DNA from: Scleropages formosus
Lineage: Eukaryota > Chordata > Actinopteri > Osteoglossiformes > Osteoglossidae
Direction of reading: 5' to 3'
NCBI RefSeq assembly: GCF_900964775.1
Contig: NC_041829.1
Span: 7,976,863-8,040,862, forward strand
DNA: 64,000 bases
A program made the translations under genes and the position numbers. This document shows positions 1 through 14,850 of the stretch, one piece after another. Position 1 is the first letter of the stretch. The number at the start of each line of letters is the position of its first letter. The notes beneath the pieces were generated by a model, which worked only from the letters and a program-made list of their open reading frames with translations, was not told the origin of the DNA and made no database searches.

Positions 1-74
1 GTTTTCATTAATTGTAAATACAACACAAAGGATTTTGGAGTAATTCTGTACCAAAACAAGCAAGTTACCATTAT

Positions 75-1048
75 TGACATTTTACAATTTAATATCCACT
101 CAAGAGGAATAAAGACTGTTCCATTACACCAAAAACCCCCTTTCATTTGCAGGATGTTAGAAACACAAGAATGGATTTAAATAAACCAGCACAAGAAGGA
201 CACTAAAACACACAGTGCTTCCTTCTAAAACACACAGGAGAGCAAAACATGGCCATGAAACCAATAAACATTCATATTATTGATGACCAGATTCCCAGAA
301 TAACTGTAGCATTATGGGCACAGAAGTTCATTAAAATCCTACTGAATTATCATCATTTTGGAAAACAAGATTCCCAGTTAGCGATTTGAAAAGTATACAG
401 CAACAGGTCAGAAGAACCAGTGTTCTCCATATATTAAAGCTGGGAGGTAGACCAAAAAACAGTCGCATAAAACCAAAAACTGGACTAAATGGTATGTAAA
501 ACAAATATGTACGTTATGACATGCTCATCATATGTCACAGAAATGTATTATCCGTGCCATTGCTGCATCTTTAACTGCTTGACCAAACCAGCCATAGCTT
601 GTAAATTCAGATTTCATATGAATGTGTTCACAGCACTCTGTGAATGAAAAATACAGCACACGTGGGTACACTCAATAAGATCATTTATGTTATTTTACAG
701 TCTGCATTTATAACAAGTAATAAAAAAAGATTAGTAAGATGTACAGTATCACAATGGTATTTTCTGGCCTGCGTAGTCCATCTATAAGTATCTGGTCAGT
801 CCAGTGGAGGGGGTTGTGGAAGGGTGGGGGTTCAGCTACTGGGAAATGAGTAGTAGAGGGGAGAGCATGGGAATGAATTTCAGAGTCTCTGATGGAAGGG
901 GTCAGCTCGGGTGGGGGGCACTGCTGCTTGTTGCCTGTGTGTGGAACAGAGGGAAGCAGGAAAAGAAGTAAGGAAAGATGGATGGATGGAGAAGCAGATG
1001 AAACCCAAAGAGAAGCAGAGAGCGGGTCAAAGAGAAGCCAAGGGAGGG
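75..1048 (-). other. UBE2V1: Probable 3' UTR of UBE2V1
   Basis: No coding signal is visible in this 1 kb downstream of the UBE2V1 stop. A minus-strand ATTAAA (the variant polyadenylation signal) lies at 88-93. The canonical AATAAA was not found on the minus strand between 1 and 1048. The UTR could extend beyond the window edge. Confidence 0.35.
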
Positions 1049-5242
<4,194 letters not shown>

Positions 5243-5264
<22 letters not shown>

Positions 5265-5440
5265 CTTGTCGCTGTGCAGCGGGGGCGCGCACGCAGTCGT
5301 ACGCTGCATTTGGACGCGACGCGACTCGACGCGCACCGGGCGGACTTTTCGTGCCGCGTGGACGTCGAGCGCGCCGTGGCACGCGCCGTGGCACGCGCCG
5401 TGGCAGGGAGCCAGAGGAGGAGCGCGCTCTGGTCTGCGGG
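5243..5440 (-). promoter_or_regulatory. UBE2V1: CpG-rich promoter region of UBE2V1
   Basis: Base composition changes sharply from AT-rich intron to a CpG-dense block around the first coding exon, with many gcg/cgc runs. No TATA box is apparent. This fits a housekeeping promoter firing on the minus strand. Confidence 0.5.
5372..5406. repeat. 12-bp tandem repeat (about three copies) upstream of UBE2V1
   Basis: The unit cgccgtggcacg is repeated almost perfectly, about 110 bp upstream of the UBE2V1 ATG, within a CpG-rich block (about 5250-5440). It may contribute promoter binding sites. Confidence 0.7.
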
Positions 5441-7260
5441 GACATGCTGCTCTTCACACGTACAGCGGCTGTAGGACTTTCACACACGTTTTAATTTGAG
5501 ACATTGTGCTGCTGCAACTTGCAAGGCACCTCAATGAAGGTGCGAACAAAAGTAAAGCAGCCAAAATGTTGCCATTGTATGAATAGACACCATAAATAAG
5601 TTAAAAAAAAACCATGCACGGTTAATAAAATATATAACCCTAAAGTTAAAATGGAGAAGTTGGAGGAAGTGATGACTCAGGTCGAGAACAGTGCAGCTGT
5701 GAAAACCTTTCGTTAACCCTCAGTTCACACTCGTAGTAACATGAAATAAAAGGGAATGACAGCGCGTTGCCTTTAATTGAATGCTGCTATCAATTGGAAT
5801 GATGTGTCCACAGTGTCATTGACACGATTCCATCCATGATCCCACTTTCCTTAAAGACAAGAATGCAGTTAGAGCTGCGACGATGAACAGAGTCACACAT
5901 CGAGTGCAGTTTGGGGCACATCTCTCTGGAACATATAGGGAGCAATCCGTAGGACCAGGGGGAGGATGCGAACCCCACACGGAGTGGGGTTGGATTCGTA
6001 CCAACAAGCCAATTAACAGGAGTCAGGTAGAAACAATGCAATCCTACACCGAGTGTGTGAAACGTGAACCAACAACCTAATCTACGGAGACGGGATGCAA
6101 ACCACTCGAACCATGTGGGATTCGAACCGACAACCTTGAAGCTGTAACGTCACCTATGAGCGCTTCAGATTTCAGCACAAATTTAGAGCAATGAATGAAC
6201 AGAAGGCGAGCACTGCGACTTGGAAGAAACTAAGAATGCAAACACATCTCTCAATTTGTCCCTTCGCGCATTTTAAAGATTTTTCCGGCAGATAGAGGTG
6301 CTTTTGCTTTTAGTTTTCAGACCGTATGTACCAGTGTAAAGTGAGTGTTTCCTTATTTGGATTTTATATTTAGACACATCTTGCGCTATGTTTCTGATGT
6401 TTTTTTTTAAGGCTACATGAAGAGCAGGAATTCTTCGCAAGCAGAATTCTGATATGAAAAACTTTGCAAGACTTACAATAAAGTTGTAAATATTCTGTTA
6501 TTCATAGAGCCCAGATAATGTTTTATATTTATCACCATCGTTTCCAAAATACAGTTAAATATTTAAGTATGACATTTATGCAGCCTTTAGAAACTTTAAC
6601 TTTATAAATTTTAAAACAAGTTTCTATTCTTCAAGCAGGTTTAGTTTGTGTGGGGCACAGCGTGTTTGCCAAGTTGCACTAGTTTACCACGTAAAAATAC
6701 TAAAGTTAGAATTATTAAAATGCTAAGATATAATCATTCGTCTCCAAGGGATTGTGCAACAAAAATAAGACTTTAGGTTATTTATACGTTACCATTTGTG
6801 TCCGCCAGATGTCAGTAAAAATGCTTAAAATGAAAAACAACACGACCTAGTTTTTTTACACAGTATATGACAGTAAATTGCGGAATTGTGTGTTAAATTA
6901 TGATACAGTTCGGTGTTCGACGCTGAGCTATAAAAGTATTACATGTGCAACAACATAAAACAGTGTAAAAACTTAAAAATGACACAGAACTTTTATAGCA
7001 GAGCTTTTAAAATAATATGAAGTCCACCTTTGACCAACCACATTCATTAACGGAAAAAAAAAAGTTTTTTAGCAGTAGGCTTTTAAAAATGATATTTCGC
7101 GTAGGTCTATAAACCGCATCGCAAGATGTGTATCATAGATCAAATACAGATATAATTGTATAATCTTTGCATGATTCGGGAGGGCAGCTCGAGTCGAAAA
7201 AGGCACCTTCGCGCACACACTCAATGAAACGAAGGTAATTTATTAAACGAAGGGCTTTTG
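5441..7260. other. Intergenic region between UBE2V1 and CEBPB
   Basis: No gene is recognised here. The stretch 5890-6140 holds three loosely similar tRNA-like segments containing 'ggattcgaacc'-type B boxes; these are probably degenerate SINE pieces. The remainder is AT-rich and featureless except for a C/EBP-like site at 6751-6760. The mammalian neighbour PEDS1/TMEM189 was looked for by eye and not seen. Confidence 0.5.
6751..6760. promoter_or_regulatory. C/EBP-like site upstream of CEBPB
   Basis: attgtgcaac matches the C/EBP consensus RTTGCGYAAY with one deviation. It lies about 0.6 kb upstream of the CEBPB TATA box and could mediate autoregulation. This is an inference from the motif alone. 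Confidence 0.3.
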
Positions 7261-7288
7261 GTTGATTTGCAGACCAACTGACAGGACA

Positions 7289-7293
7289 CGTCA
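7289..7293. promoter_or_regulatory. CRE half-site in the CEBPB promoter
   Basis: A cgtca half-site in the context gacacgtcaca, about 50 bp upstream of the TATA box. Mammalian CEBPB promoters carry CRE-like elements near TATA that bind CREB. Here only a half-site is visible. Confidence 0.3.
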
Positions 7294-7338
7294 CAGCACA
7301 GGCAGGGGCAGCAGAAAACGCCGCCCTCTGTTCGGTGT

Positions 7339-7346
7339 TATATAAA
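7339..7346 (+). promoter_or_regulatory. CEBPB: TATA box of CEBPB
   Basis: A clean tatataaa lies 295 bp upstream of the main ATG. It would place transcription start near 7370 and give a 5' leader of about 265 nt. The surrounding sequence becomes GC-rich immediately downstream. Confidence 0.6.
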
Positions 7347-7601
7347 CGCAGCCGTCAATGTGCCGAGTTGACAGCGAAATACTCCCGGAGCGCGACGCGA
7401 CGCGACGGACAAGCAAAAGCCACTTTTCACGTGTTTCCCACAACTGCCGCCGGTGACTTTTACTTGGTTTCTCCTCATTCGCCGCACTCTTCTGTGGTTC
7501 ATCACCAGCCCGGTATTCGGCATCATCTTCTGCTTTGCGACCAACCGAGCGGCGCGGTCTTCGAAGGAGCCCAGAACCCACCACCCCCTGCCTGCAGTCC
7601 A

Positions 7602-7628
7602 ATGGTCGACCACCCCGGCAGGTGTTAG
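7602..7628 (+). promoter_or_regulatory. Upstream ORF of CEBPB (8 codons plus stop)
   Basis: An ATG at 7602 opens a reading frame encoding MVDHPGRC that stops at 7626-7628, five bases before the main ATG at 7634 and out of frame with it. C/EBP alpha and beta mRNAs of other vertebrates are known to carry a very short uORF ending a few bases before the main start. It sets the ratio of full-length (LAP) to truncated (LIP) protein through re-initiation. Position, size and spacing all fit that element. Confidence 0.65.
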
Positions 7629-7633
7629 GATCC

Positions 7634-8497
7634 ATGGACGCCGCTGTGTTCTACGAGGGGGACTGTCCATCCTTCGGCGACAGCAAGGCCGCCCACGGCC
7701 ACAACCCCAAGGGGGGGTGCAGACAGTCCATGACGGAGCTGGCCATCGCGGACCATGAGAAAGCCATAGACTTCAGCGCCTACCTGGAGTCGAGCGCGCC
7801 GGAGCGCCGAGTTGCCCGCGCCGCGGAGCCGCTCCGCCGGGAGGACCTGTACTCCACTTTCCTGGGGGAAGAGGGCAAAGCCCGGCGCGCAGCCTCCTTG
7901 GAAAACTACCGAAGCTACTTCACTTTGACCAATTTTGGGTCCTGTCAGTCCAGCAGCAGCCCCTTGGACGCGAACCTGAGGAGCTACTCGGAATTGTCGG
8001 AGAGCCGGGTGGAGGCTGGGTCCGCCCACCCGCACCAGCATCATCCTGCTTATTTCAAAGCCGAACTCAAGCAGGAGGTGAAGGAGGACCCGAGGATGGA
8101 GAGCCGCGCCTCCGGCTACGAGGTGAGACCCTACATGCACTACCAGTCCACCCCCAGCGTGGGCAACGTGTCCACCGCCTCCTCCTGCTCCAGCCCCCCC
8201 GGGACGCCCACCACGCCGGACGGGAGCCGCTCGTCGGGCCGCCAGGGCAGGAGCGCCGGTGGCGGCAAGGCGAAGAAGCGCCTGGACAGGGACAGCGAGG
8301 AGTACAAGCAGCGGCGGGAGCGCAACAACATCGCGGTGCGCAAGAGCCGCGACAAGGCGAAGATGCGCAACCTGGAGACGCAGAACAAAGTGCTCGAGCT
8401 GTCCGTGGAGAACGAGCGGCTGCAGAAGCGCGTGGAGCAGCTGTCGCGCGAGCTGGCCACGCTGCGGAACCTGCTGTCCGCGACGGGTCGGTGCTGA
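7634..8497 (+). CDS. CEBPB: CCAAT/enhancer-binding protein beta (bZIP transcription factor)
   Basis: Intronless, 287 aa from the chosen ATG, whose product starts [14 protein letters not shown] like the LAP form of other C/EBP beta proteins. Transactivation-region motifs include [16 protein letters not shown] near residues 37-52. A Ser/Pro-rich linker ([15 protein letters not shown]) follows. The basic region ([20 protein letters not shown]) and leucine zipper lie in the last 75 residues, ending LLSATGRC. It binds DNA as a dimer and controls acute-phase, adipocyte and myeloid genes. An in-frame ATG at 7535 would add 33 residues, but these do not resemble the LAP* extension. In-frame ATGs at 8096 (codon 155) or 8135 (codon 168) are the likely start of the truncated LIP form. 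The coding region is strongly GC-rich compared with its flanks. Confidence 0.96.
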   Translation: MDAAVFYEGDCPSFGDSKAAHGHNPKGGCRQSMTELAIADHEKAIDFSAYLESSAPERRVARAAEPLRREDLYSTFLGEEGKARRAASLENYRSYFTLTNFGSCQSSSSPLDANLRSYSELSESRVEAGSAHPHQHHPAYFKAELKQEVKEDPRMESRASGYEVRPYMHYQSTPSVGNVSTASSCSSPPGTPTTPDGSRSSGRQGRSAGGGKAKKRLDRDSEEYKQRRERNNIAVRKSRDKAKMRNLETQNKVLELSVENERLQKRVEQLSRELATLRNLLSATGRC

Positions 8498-8499
8498 CC

Positions 8500-8667
8500 C
8501 CCCCCCCCCACGGGGGACACGTTCCAAAAAAAACACGGCACGGGGAAAAAAAAAAAAAAAAAAAAAAGGACAATGAACTTGTGCGCCGTCGTGCAGGTGT
8601 ACTGACGCACCCTGGATGGAAATCACTGTTATTCACAGTATTATTAATAATAATGATACGGAATAAA
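8500..8667 (+). terminator. CEBPB: CEBPB 3' UTR with polyadenylation signal
   Basis: After the stop come a C tract (about 8498-8509) and an A tract (8546-8567), then an AATAAA at 8662-8667. This would give a 3' UTR of only about 190 nt. Later signals may also be used. Confidence 0.45.
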
Positions 8668-8798
8668 TGGTTTAATTTCTCGGCGAAACGCGAGATCGCC
8701 GAGAGGTGGAAGAAACTTTAACACGCATTATTGGTGCCTGAACATGTATGTAAGAAGCCACTGTGAGACACCTTCTTGTTCTGTTCTCCTTTTTGTCC

Positions 8799-9001
8799 GT
8801 TTTTTTTTTTTTTTTTTTTTACGTTTCTGCTGTCAAATTCGGTGTTATTATATTTATAATGTAATGCAACGGCTGTCAAAAACGAGAAGTGGATTAGACA
8901 TGTATGATGCAACCCAATGTAACAGTATTGGTAGGCAGTGAAATGATCTGTGATAGATACATAGCCTACAAACACGTGTTTTTTTTTTTTTTTTTTTTTT
9001 T
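8799..9001. repeat. Two long poly(T) tracts downstream of CEBPB
   Basis: About 22 T at 8799-8820 and about 23 T at 8979-9001, with unremarkable sequence between them. They could be tails of minus-strand retroelements, but no bodies are recognisable. Confidence 0.6.
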
Positions 9002-10447
9002 AAAGAATTGTAGATATGAAATAATATTTTATATTAAAACTGTTTGTTTTTTACTTAAAAAACAATCCGTCGCTCAGTTTCTGGAGAGTGGTCACTGCTG
9101 GATTCCGCCTCTATAACCTGCTTTCCCAGACACACCGTGTCAACTGTCTGCATTTCAGGATTGCTGTTGTTTTTATGTGTGGTATTATTTGCTTTGTGGT
9201 AATTGGCTTAATGTATTTCAGAGTATAAAGAGGAGGCGATCATTGCAGGAAAAAAAAAGCCACCCTGGTGCGCATGAAACATTAAGGGTCTGATAAGTTA
9301 ATTGCATCAGACCACAACGCAATAATGCTGCAAGCTCCCGATTTTATTGCACTAGTATATTAAAGAACTCTTTCTGGCTGCAGTGAACTGCTCTGTTTTG
9401 GCCCAGACATGTGAGAATTAATTCTTTCTGCACAAACATATTTTAACCCGAACCTACTTTCCTCCGCTTGTTTTTTTTTTTTTTTCCGTCCTTTATCTTT
9501 TGTTGGTCTTTTCTCAACAGAGAACCGAAAAGCCAGCAGTGCTGAAACCCAGTCGATAAATGTGACCAGGGGGAAGTTTGTTAGACTTTGATCTAATTTT
9601 AGCTTTAATTTCAATTTACGAAGGAAAATTCCGATTTATGAAGGAAACATTCCAGCGTGAGTACCTGTACAAAGAGCACTGTGAAACAAGATGCGTTTTA
9701 CAACTTCGGTGTCAAGTTATTAGCCTCATGAAATTAAACAAAACTAATAAATGATACATACGATTCATTGCTTCGTTTTCATTCTGGTGATACAGGCCAA
9801 ATAAATACTAAATACTTGATGAAATCTTACGTAACACGTAGAAAGACGATCACAAGGAACCGCTTTAATTGTAAGAAAATAACATGTCAGCAAACAAACA
9901 AAATTACAGGCAACGCCTCATACTGTTGATATTAAAATGTATTAAGTGCATGACGATATCTTTCAAGTACTATGTTAAATTGCAGTTAACAGTGGTTTAT
10001 TTATAGGAGCCAAAATGCTCAAAATGGAATAGGGCTTTCGTTAGGAACCTCAATCTGTTGGATTCATTATCTTTGTATCTATAATTCATTATTTTTTTGC
10101 ATCCTGCTGAAATAAAGGTAGTCCTAAGGGTAGGGATTAATAATGTCACAAAGTCTTTTCTCAGTCTGATGCATAAGTCTCTAGGATTATCAGTTCCAAA
10201 TAAAACAGAAGCACAAAAGCCCTGTAATGATTCAATTGTTGGGATATACAGTACAGTACAGTATTATCCACAGCAATGATACAATCACAATATATAACTG
10301 ATGGAGAAAATGATGGTTTGCAAAGAAAACAGAAAACAAAGGAGCTCTGCATTTCTTTTAAAAAAAAAAAAAAAAACCTCCAGAATGTATCACATGCAAA
10401 AGTGGGAAAGTGTGCACAAATGACTCAGAATCGGTTCGGAGAGGTGG

Positions 10448-10453
<6 letters not shown>

Positions 10454-10498
<45 letters not shown>
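10454..10498. repeat. (TG)n microsatellite
   Basis: About 22 TG units, followed at 10541-10561 by a 21-base A tract. There is no SINE body beside it, unlike several other CA/TG arrays in the window. Confidence 0.85.
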
Positions 10499-11807
10499 GG
10501 GTTTCCATATTTGCCATTTGTTATTCGTGAACCTGCTGGCAAAAAAAAAAAAAAAAAAAAACATCTTACCAGCTCGTTATTATTGTCTTATTGCTTATAT
10601 AATTTAAAGTGGACGTTTTTCTGGAGTTATTCAGATACTAAAGCGCGTGTTCATTTTGGGACTCGAACCTAGTACCCTCTGCCTTATTTCATTCATTTCA
10701 GGGGCCATGCAGACCGCAGAAAGACAGCACTGACTCAGATTTCAAACCACAACAATGGGGAACATTAATTTAGTTCACATCCCTATTCATATTCATATTA
10801 TGCCTGCTCATATTATTATATGTTATATCATAATTAAGTCAGCAGTTGACAGTTAAGAAATTATTAGTTTTTTTTATTGGCTGGAAGTAAAAATCAAATC
10901 AGTACTTGTTATTTAAAGTTATTATTTCAGTGGTCCACCTGTACTCAGTTAAGGTGTATTGAAAGAAAGGGAACATCTGTAAGTCTATTGACTCAAGAGG
11001 AACTAAAGTAAATATTGTAACTCATAATGGAGAAGACCAGGGAATTTCCATGTCACTCACTTTTTGTTCATTTTGCAATATCATTCCCAAAGCATTTTAT
11101 GGATTTTAAATCAGTCAGCTGACTTCATTGCTTTACTTTGTCATGGAACAATTAAGGCTCTTGCTATAAGAACTAGGGAAGAAAAACAAAACAAAACAAA
11201 AAAAACAACTAGACTCAAAGCTCCAAGAAAGTTTAAAGTGGTGTTATTTCTAACCTTCCTGAAGACAAATCTGGAAACCTGCATATAACTGCACGCTTAA
11301 ACAAAGGCTTTAGGTGTAAGTGCAAAACAAAAATTTATCTGACTGCATGTAAGTTTTCCCTGCATTTCTGGTTCAGGCTATTATTATAATAAATTTCACA
11401 GAGAAGGATTAACTCTGAAACCTCGTTCAAATTTAACAGGTTTACTAAATTGAATTATCACAGTTGGCTATTTTTAAAGAACATGCAAATTTGTACTCTC
11501 ATCAGTGGAGTAGCTGAAGATATTTGATTGCAGTAGGACATTTAAGAATTTCTAAGTTTAAAACTGGACTGCTAACAATGCTTCCCTTCTGATGAACCCT
11601 AAAATAACAAATCTGACATATTTTTGACATTTACTAATTTCAGACTATGGTTTAATCCACTTTGAAACAAAATACCTATATGACATAAAAAGAAAATAGG
11701 TGATGTAAAGCAAAAACCGGAGTAATGCATTTACATTTGTGGCTTCTGAATTCTGAAACTGTTACAGTATTTCATGACAGTTTTCTTTAGGATATTACTT
11801 TGTTATT

Positions 11808-12209
11808 TTGGGCTTGATACATGGACTTCCCAGGGACTGCCTCTCCTTCGTGACACTATTCCTTAAGTCCCCTTCCGGAGAAAAATCGGGGAAAAGGGTC
11901 TCCAACGATCAAAATGTGACGGATTGTCTGCTCCCAGGCCGAAAGGTGGTGCACATGACGGCGAAGAACCGCACTCTGCCCAGTTTACTAACCGTTGCTG
12001 GACATTGCACAACACTTCAAACATCCTCTTTCATCTGTACCTTCTATTTCAATGACGCAACACTGAAAAACTGCTGTTTCACAGTCGCAAAAAGGCCGCT
12101 GTGCTCAGGTTTTGCAACCAAAATAGTCACGCGCAGGTCCGTAAATAAAATTTCTGCGCCGCATTCCGTGGCTGTGACATTTCGGGAAGCTGTATTAAGG
12201 GTAACGTAA
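11808..12209 (+). other. Unassigned open reading frame, 133 codons
   Basis: An uninterrupted frame starting MGLIHGLPRDCLSF. I recognise no domain, signal peptide or membrane segment, and the composition is not clearly protein-like. It sits in the GC-richer block downstream of CEBPB. It may be chance, an exon of an unknown transcript, or part of a regulatory element. No function is proposed. Confidence 0.15.
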
Positions 12210-12777
12210 GGTGAAACATTACAAATTCTGGAATCATCCTAGAGGCAGTCTACGTTTTCCGGCTTTGGCCGTGACCGAACCATAACGATGCTCTACTTCA
12301 ATGGTTTTAGACTGAAATGGTGTATTGGGTACGGGGTATCACATGGACTGGTGTCTACAGGCCAATCCACGTTGATGGGAGTTACATGAGAGAGGAGGCC
12401 CGCGTGATTCATTCTCTCGGCCACCATTCCAGGCGCTCGGGTATCGCGCTTCTGGCGGAACTCGATCGAGATGAAAGCCGCTGGGTCCACCGTGTCGTAC
12501 GAGAGCACAGATCTACGCTCTTAGTAATTTCTCCATTTCCTCAGTGGCCCGAACGCACACTGATTTTATGCAAGTGGAATTTCCCACGCAGCTTTTTCTG
12601 GAAGTAAAACTCAGGCACCCTTTTTTCTTTCAAATTTACGGTTAACGAAGCTAATCTTGTCAGTAAATTTAGCGTTATGTCATCCACGGAGCTCGCCATT
12701 AACCCCTTCCAGCCCAAACCTCCGCGTTGCCATTCGAACGATTTGCTTTGTCCCCCCCCCCAACCCCACAGGTGCAA

Positions 12778-12792
12778 CGTCACAAAGTGACG
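12778..12792. promoter_or_regulatory. CRE-like inverted repeat
   Basis: The sequence cgtcacaaagtgacg is a perfect 6-bp inverted repeat with a 3-bp spacer. Each arm contains the CGTCA half-site. A C/EBP-like gttgcacaag lies just downstream at 12801-12810. Together these suggest a CREB/C-EBP responsive element about 4.3 kb downstream of CEBPB. Confidence 0.3.
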
Positions 12793-13369
12793 GGAGGGTT
12801 GTTGCACAAGATTACAGCAGTTTATTTTCGCTAGGCTGCGAAATGATATTTCACGATACGTCCGTAAATTGTGCATTTTTGCTGCTGGGTTTTTATCCAT
12901 TTGTTTTTCAGATTGATTAGATTATTTTTTGATGACATGCTGTGCTGACCAATTTTAAACAAGCACTTCTTGAATAAACTGCATAGTGAACTGCATAAGT
13001 TGATGTAAGTCAGCACAGATATGATCTGATGTCAGTAGCATGACAACTGGCCAGTTAATGGGGGACTAAATATTTATTACCAGGAGTACTCGAGGGAGTT
13101 AAGCGGAGGCTTTCTCGAAGAGTGGGGCGCACCACTGGTCCCTTGTATTCGTTACACGTCTTGTTTTTTCGACTAAATCGAACAGCTTTCTGGCTCCTCC
13201 TGTTGTTGCAGACTGGTAATATTATCCACGTATAATTCCGGCAGACTGCAAAGACCAACGCGAAGTTTCGTTTTTCTCGTTCACATACAGCGATGCTAAG
13301 CCGACAGGACTGTCAGAGTCTGAAAACGAATATTAAAGCAGCTGTTCCTGCGCCCGTTTGCTTTACTGC

Positions 13370-13379
13370 ATTGCGCAAT
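13370..13379. promoter_or_regulatory. Perfect C/EBP consensus palindrome
   Basis: attgcgcaat is the ideal C/EBP dimer site. It lies 4.9 kb downstream of the CEBPB stop and is a candidate autoregulatory enhancer site. Confidence 0.4.
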
Positions 13380-14644
13380 GACTTGTGTCCGATCCCTCCG
13401 AAACGGAGAAGGCCATTCGCAATCCAGCTGGAATAAGCCACGCAATGTCATGGTCTTGGCCCGTGCCATGTTTCACAGACATAGTGGAAATCCTCACCAT
13501 TTCTTGGATTCTCAGTACCCGCTGGACTCCCACGGCTGCTGGGACACAACAGTCAGGTCAAAGCGGTTTCCATCTTCCATCTGATCAGTATTGCAACACA
13601 GCCGCCTCCTTCATCTCTTTTCTTCTTCAGCGCTTGTGGTCATCAAGGAGTCATCACCATGGAACCAGTGGCTTCCGTCAGGCTTTCGTCCCTTTGCACA
13701 GGGGTAACTAACCTTCTGGAGGATTTCATTGAAAATGTTACACGCCTGACGCACCCCTTCAGGTGTGGCCAACCGACAGCCACAAAACTGCCACAACATG
13801 AGAACACTTATGAAAAACAAATGTATTTCTTAGTTTCAAAGATGTAGTCGTTTAATTTTGCTACAGGACATCATTTCCTGTGCGATGATTCAGGTTTTAT
13901 CTCACTACAAGCCAAAAGGGGGATGCACATACCAGGTTATGGTTTGAGTATCAGGATTTCAGTCCTAATAAATGTTTCCACACAAAGGGCCAGAAATACA
14001 CAGTATCGACATACTGTAAATACTGTATTCATGCACTGCTGTGTGTAAAAATGATCATCGTTAAGGTAAAAGAAAAGACTTTGATGCTGCTGGGAACCAG
14101 TATCACAGGGCAGATCTTTTCTCACCCGCTATCAAGACCACACTGAGTCATTTGAGGTTCTGTCCTCTAACTCTGCAGAAATAACACCTCCTCAGCGGAC
14201 TTAGTTGGAAGATTGTTTACTGACCATCTAGAACGCGACCAATAATTTTTTGGGCTACACACTTGAGCGTTTAGTAGATTTCAACTCAGCCGGGAAGTTC
14301 CAAGCTAATTATTAACCAGAGGACACATATTGGAGGGAATTGCAGGGCACAGTTAACTTGTCTTCCAATAAGTGTCGACGTGGAGGGTGAAACAAGGCGC
14401 AAACTGAAAAACAATGCGGTTGCATGGACCACAAGAATGCGTACACATGCATACAAGCTAGAAAATGACGTGCAATAAAGCAAATGAAATTGCAAAGTTG
14501 AATTTATTTATCCTTTATGGGGGAATTTTACAATTGAAAAAATATGACACGTAAAAAAGAGCCCAGAAACGGCTTTGCTTGGATAGTTACAGCGTTTTTT
14601 TTTTTTTTTTTTTTATTATTATTATTAACAGACACATTTGCTAC

Positions 14645-14850
14645 AGCATAAAGCCGTAGGTTGTTGAGTCCTTGGCAAGTAGTCCGCTGGGTGAAGAAGA
14701 CTGTAGGGTCAGCTTCCGGTTAATGGATCTGCAGGTGTACCCTGCCCTTCAGAAAGGTACTGAGCATCTTCGGTAAAAATATCAAGCTTTATAAAATGAC
14801 TGGAGTGCAGATATGAAGTTGGTATAGATAAAAGCGCCTGCTAGGCCAAT
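14645..14850 (+). repeat. SINE-2 remnant
   Basis: Diverged copy of a tRNA-headed SINE. The middle (gtgtaccctgcccttcag... ggtaaaaatatc) corresponds to the 'tacccttgagcaaggtactt / ccagtaaaaatt' section of better copies. The end has a gataaaagcgcctgct tail. Confidence 0.4.

Noticed and set aside
7535-7633. CEBPB start at the in-frame ATG at 7535 (33-residue extension)
   Set aside because: The extension does not resemble the conserved LAP* N-terminus, while [11 protein letters not shown] matches the normal LAP start. The longer form cannot be excluded.
7625-8626. 333-codon open frame antisense to CEBPB, plus shorter ones on both strands
   Set aside because: GC-rich coding DNA often leaves the opposite strand open. 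The sense frame encodes an unmistakable C/EBP beta protein; the antisense translation is low-complexity.
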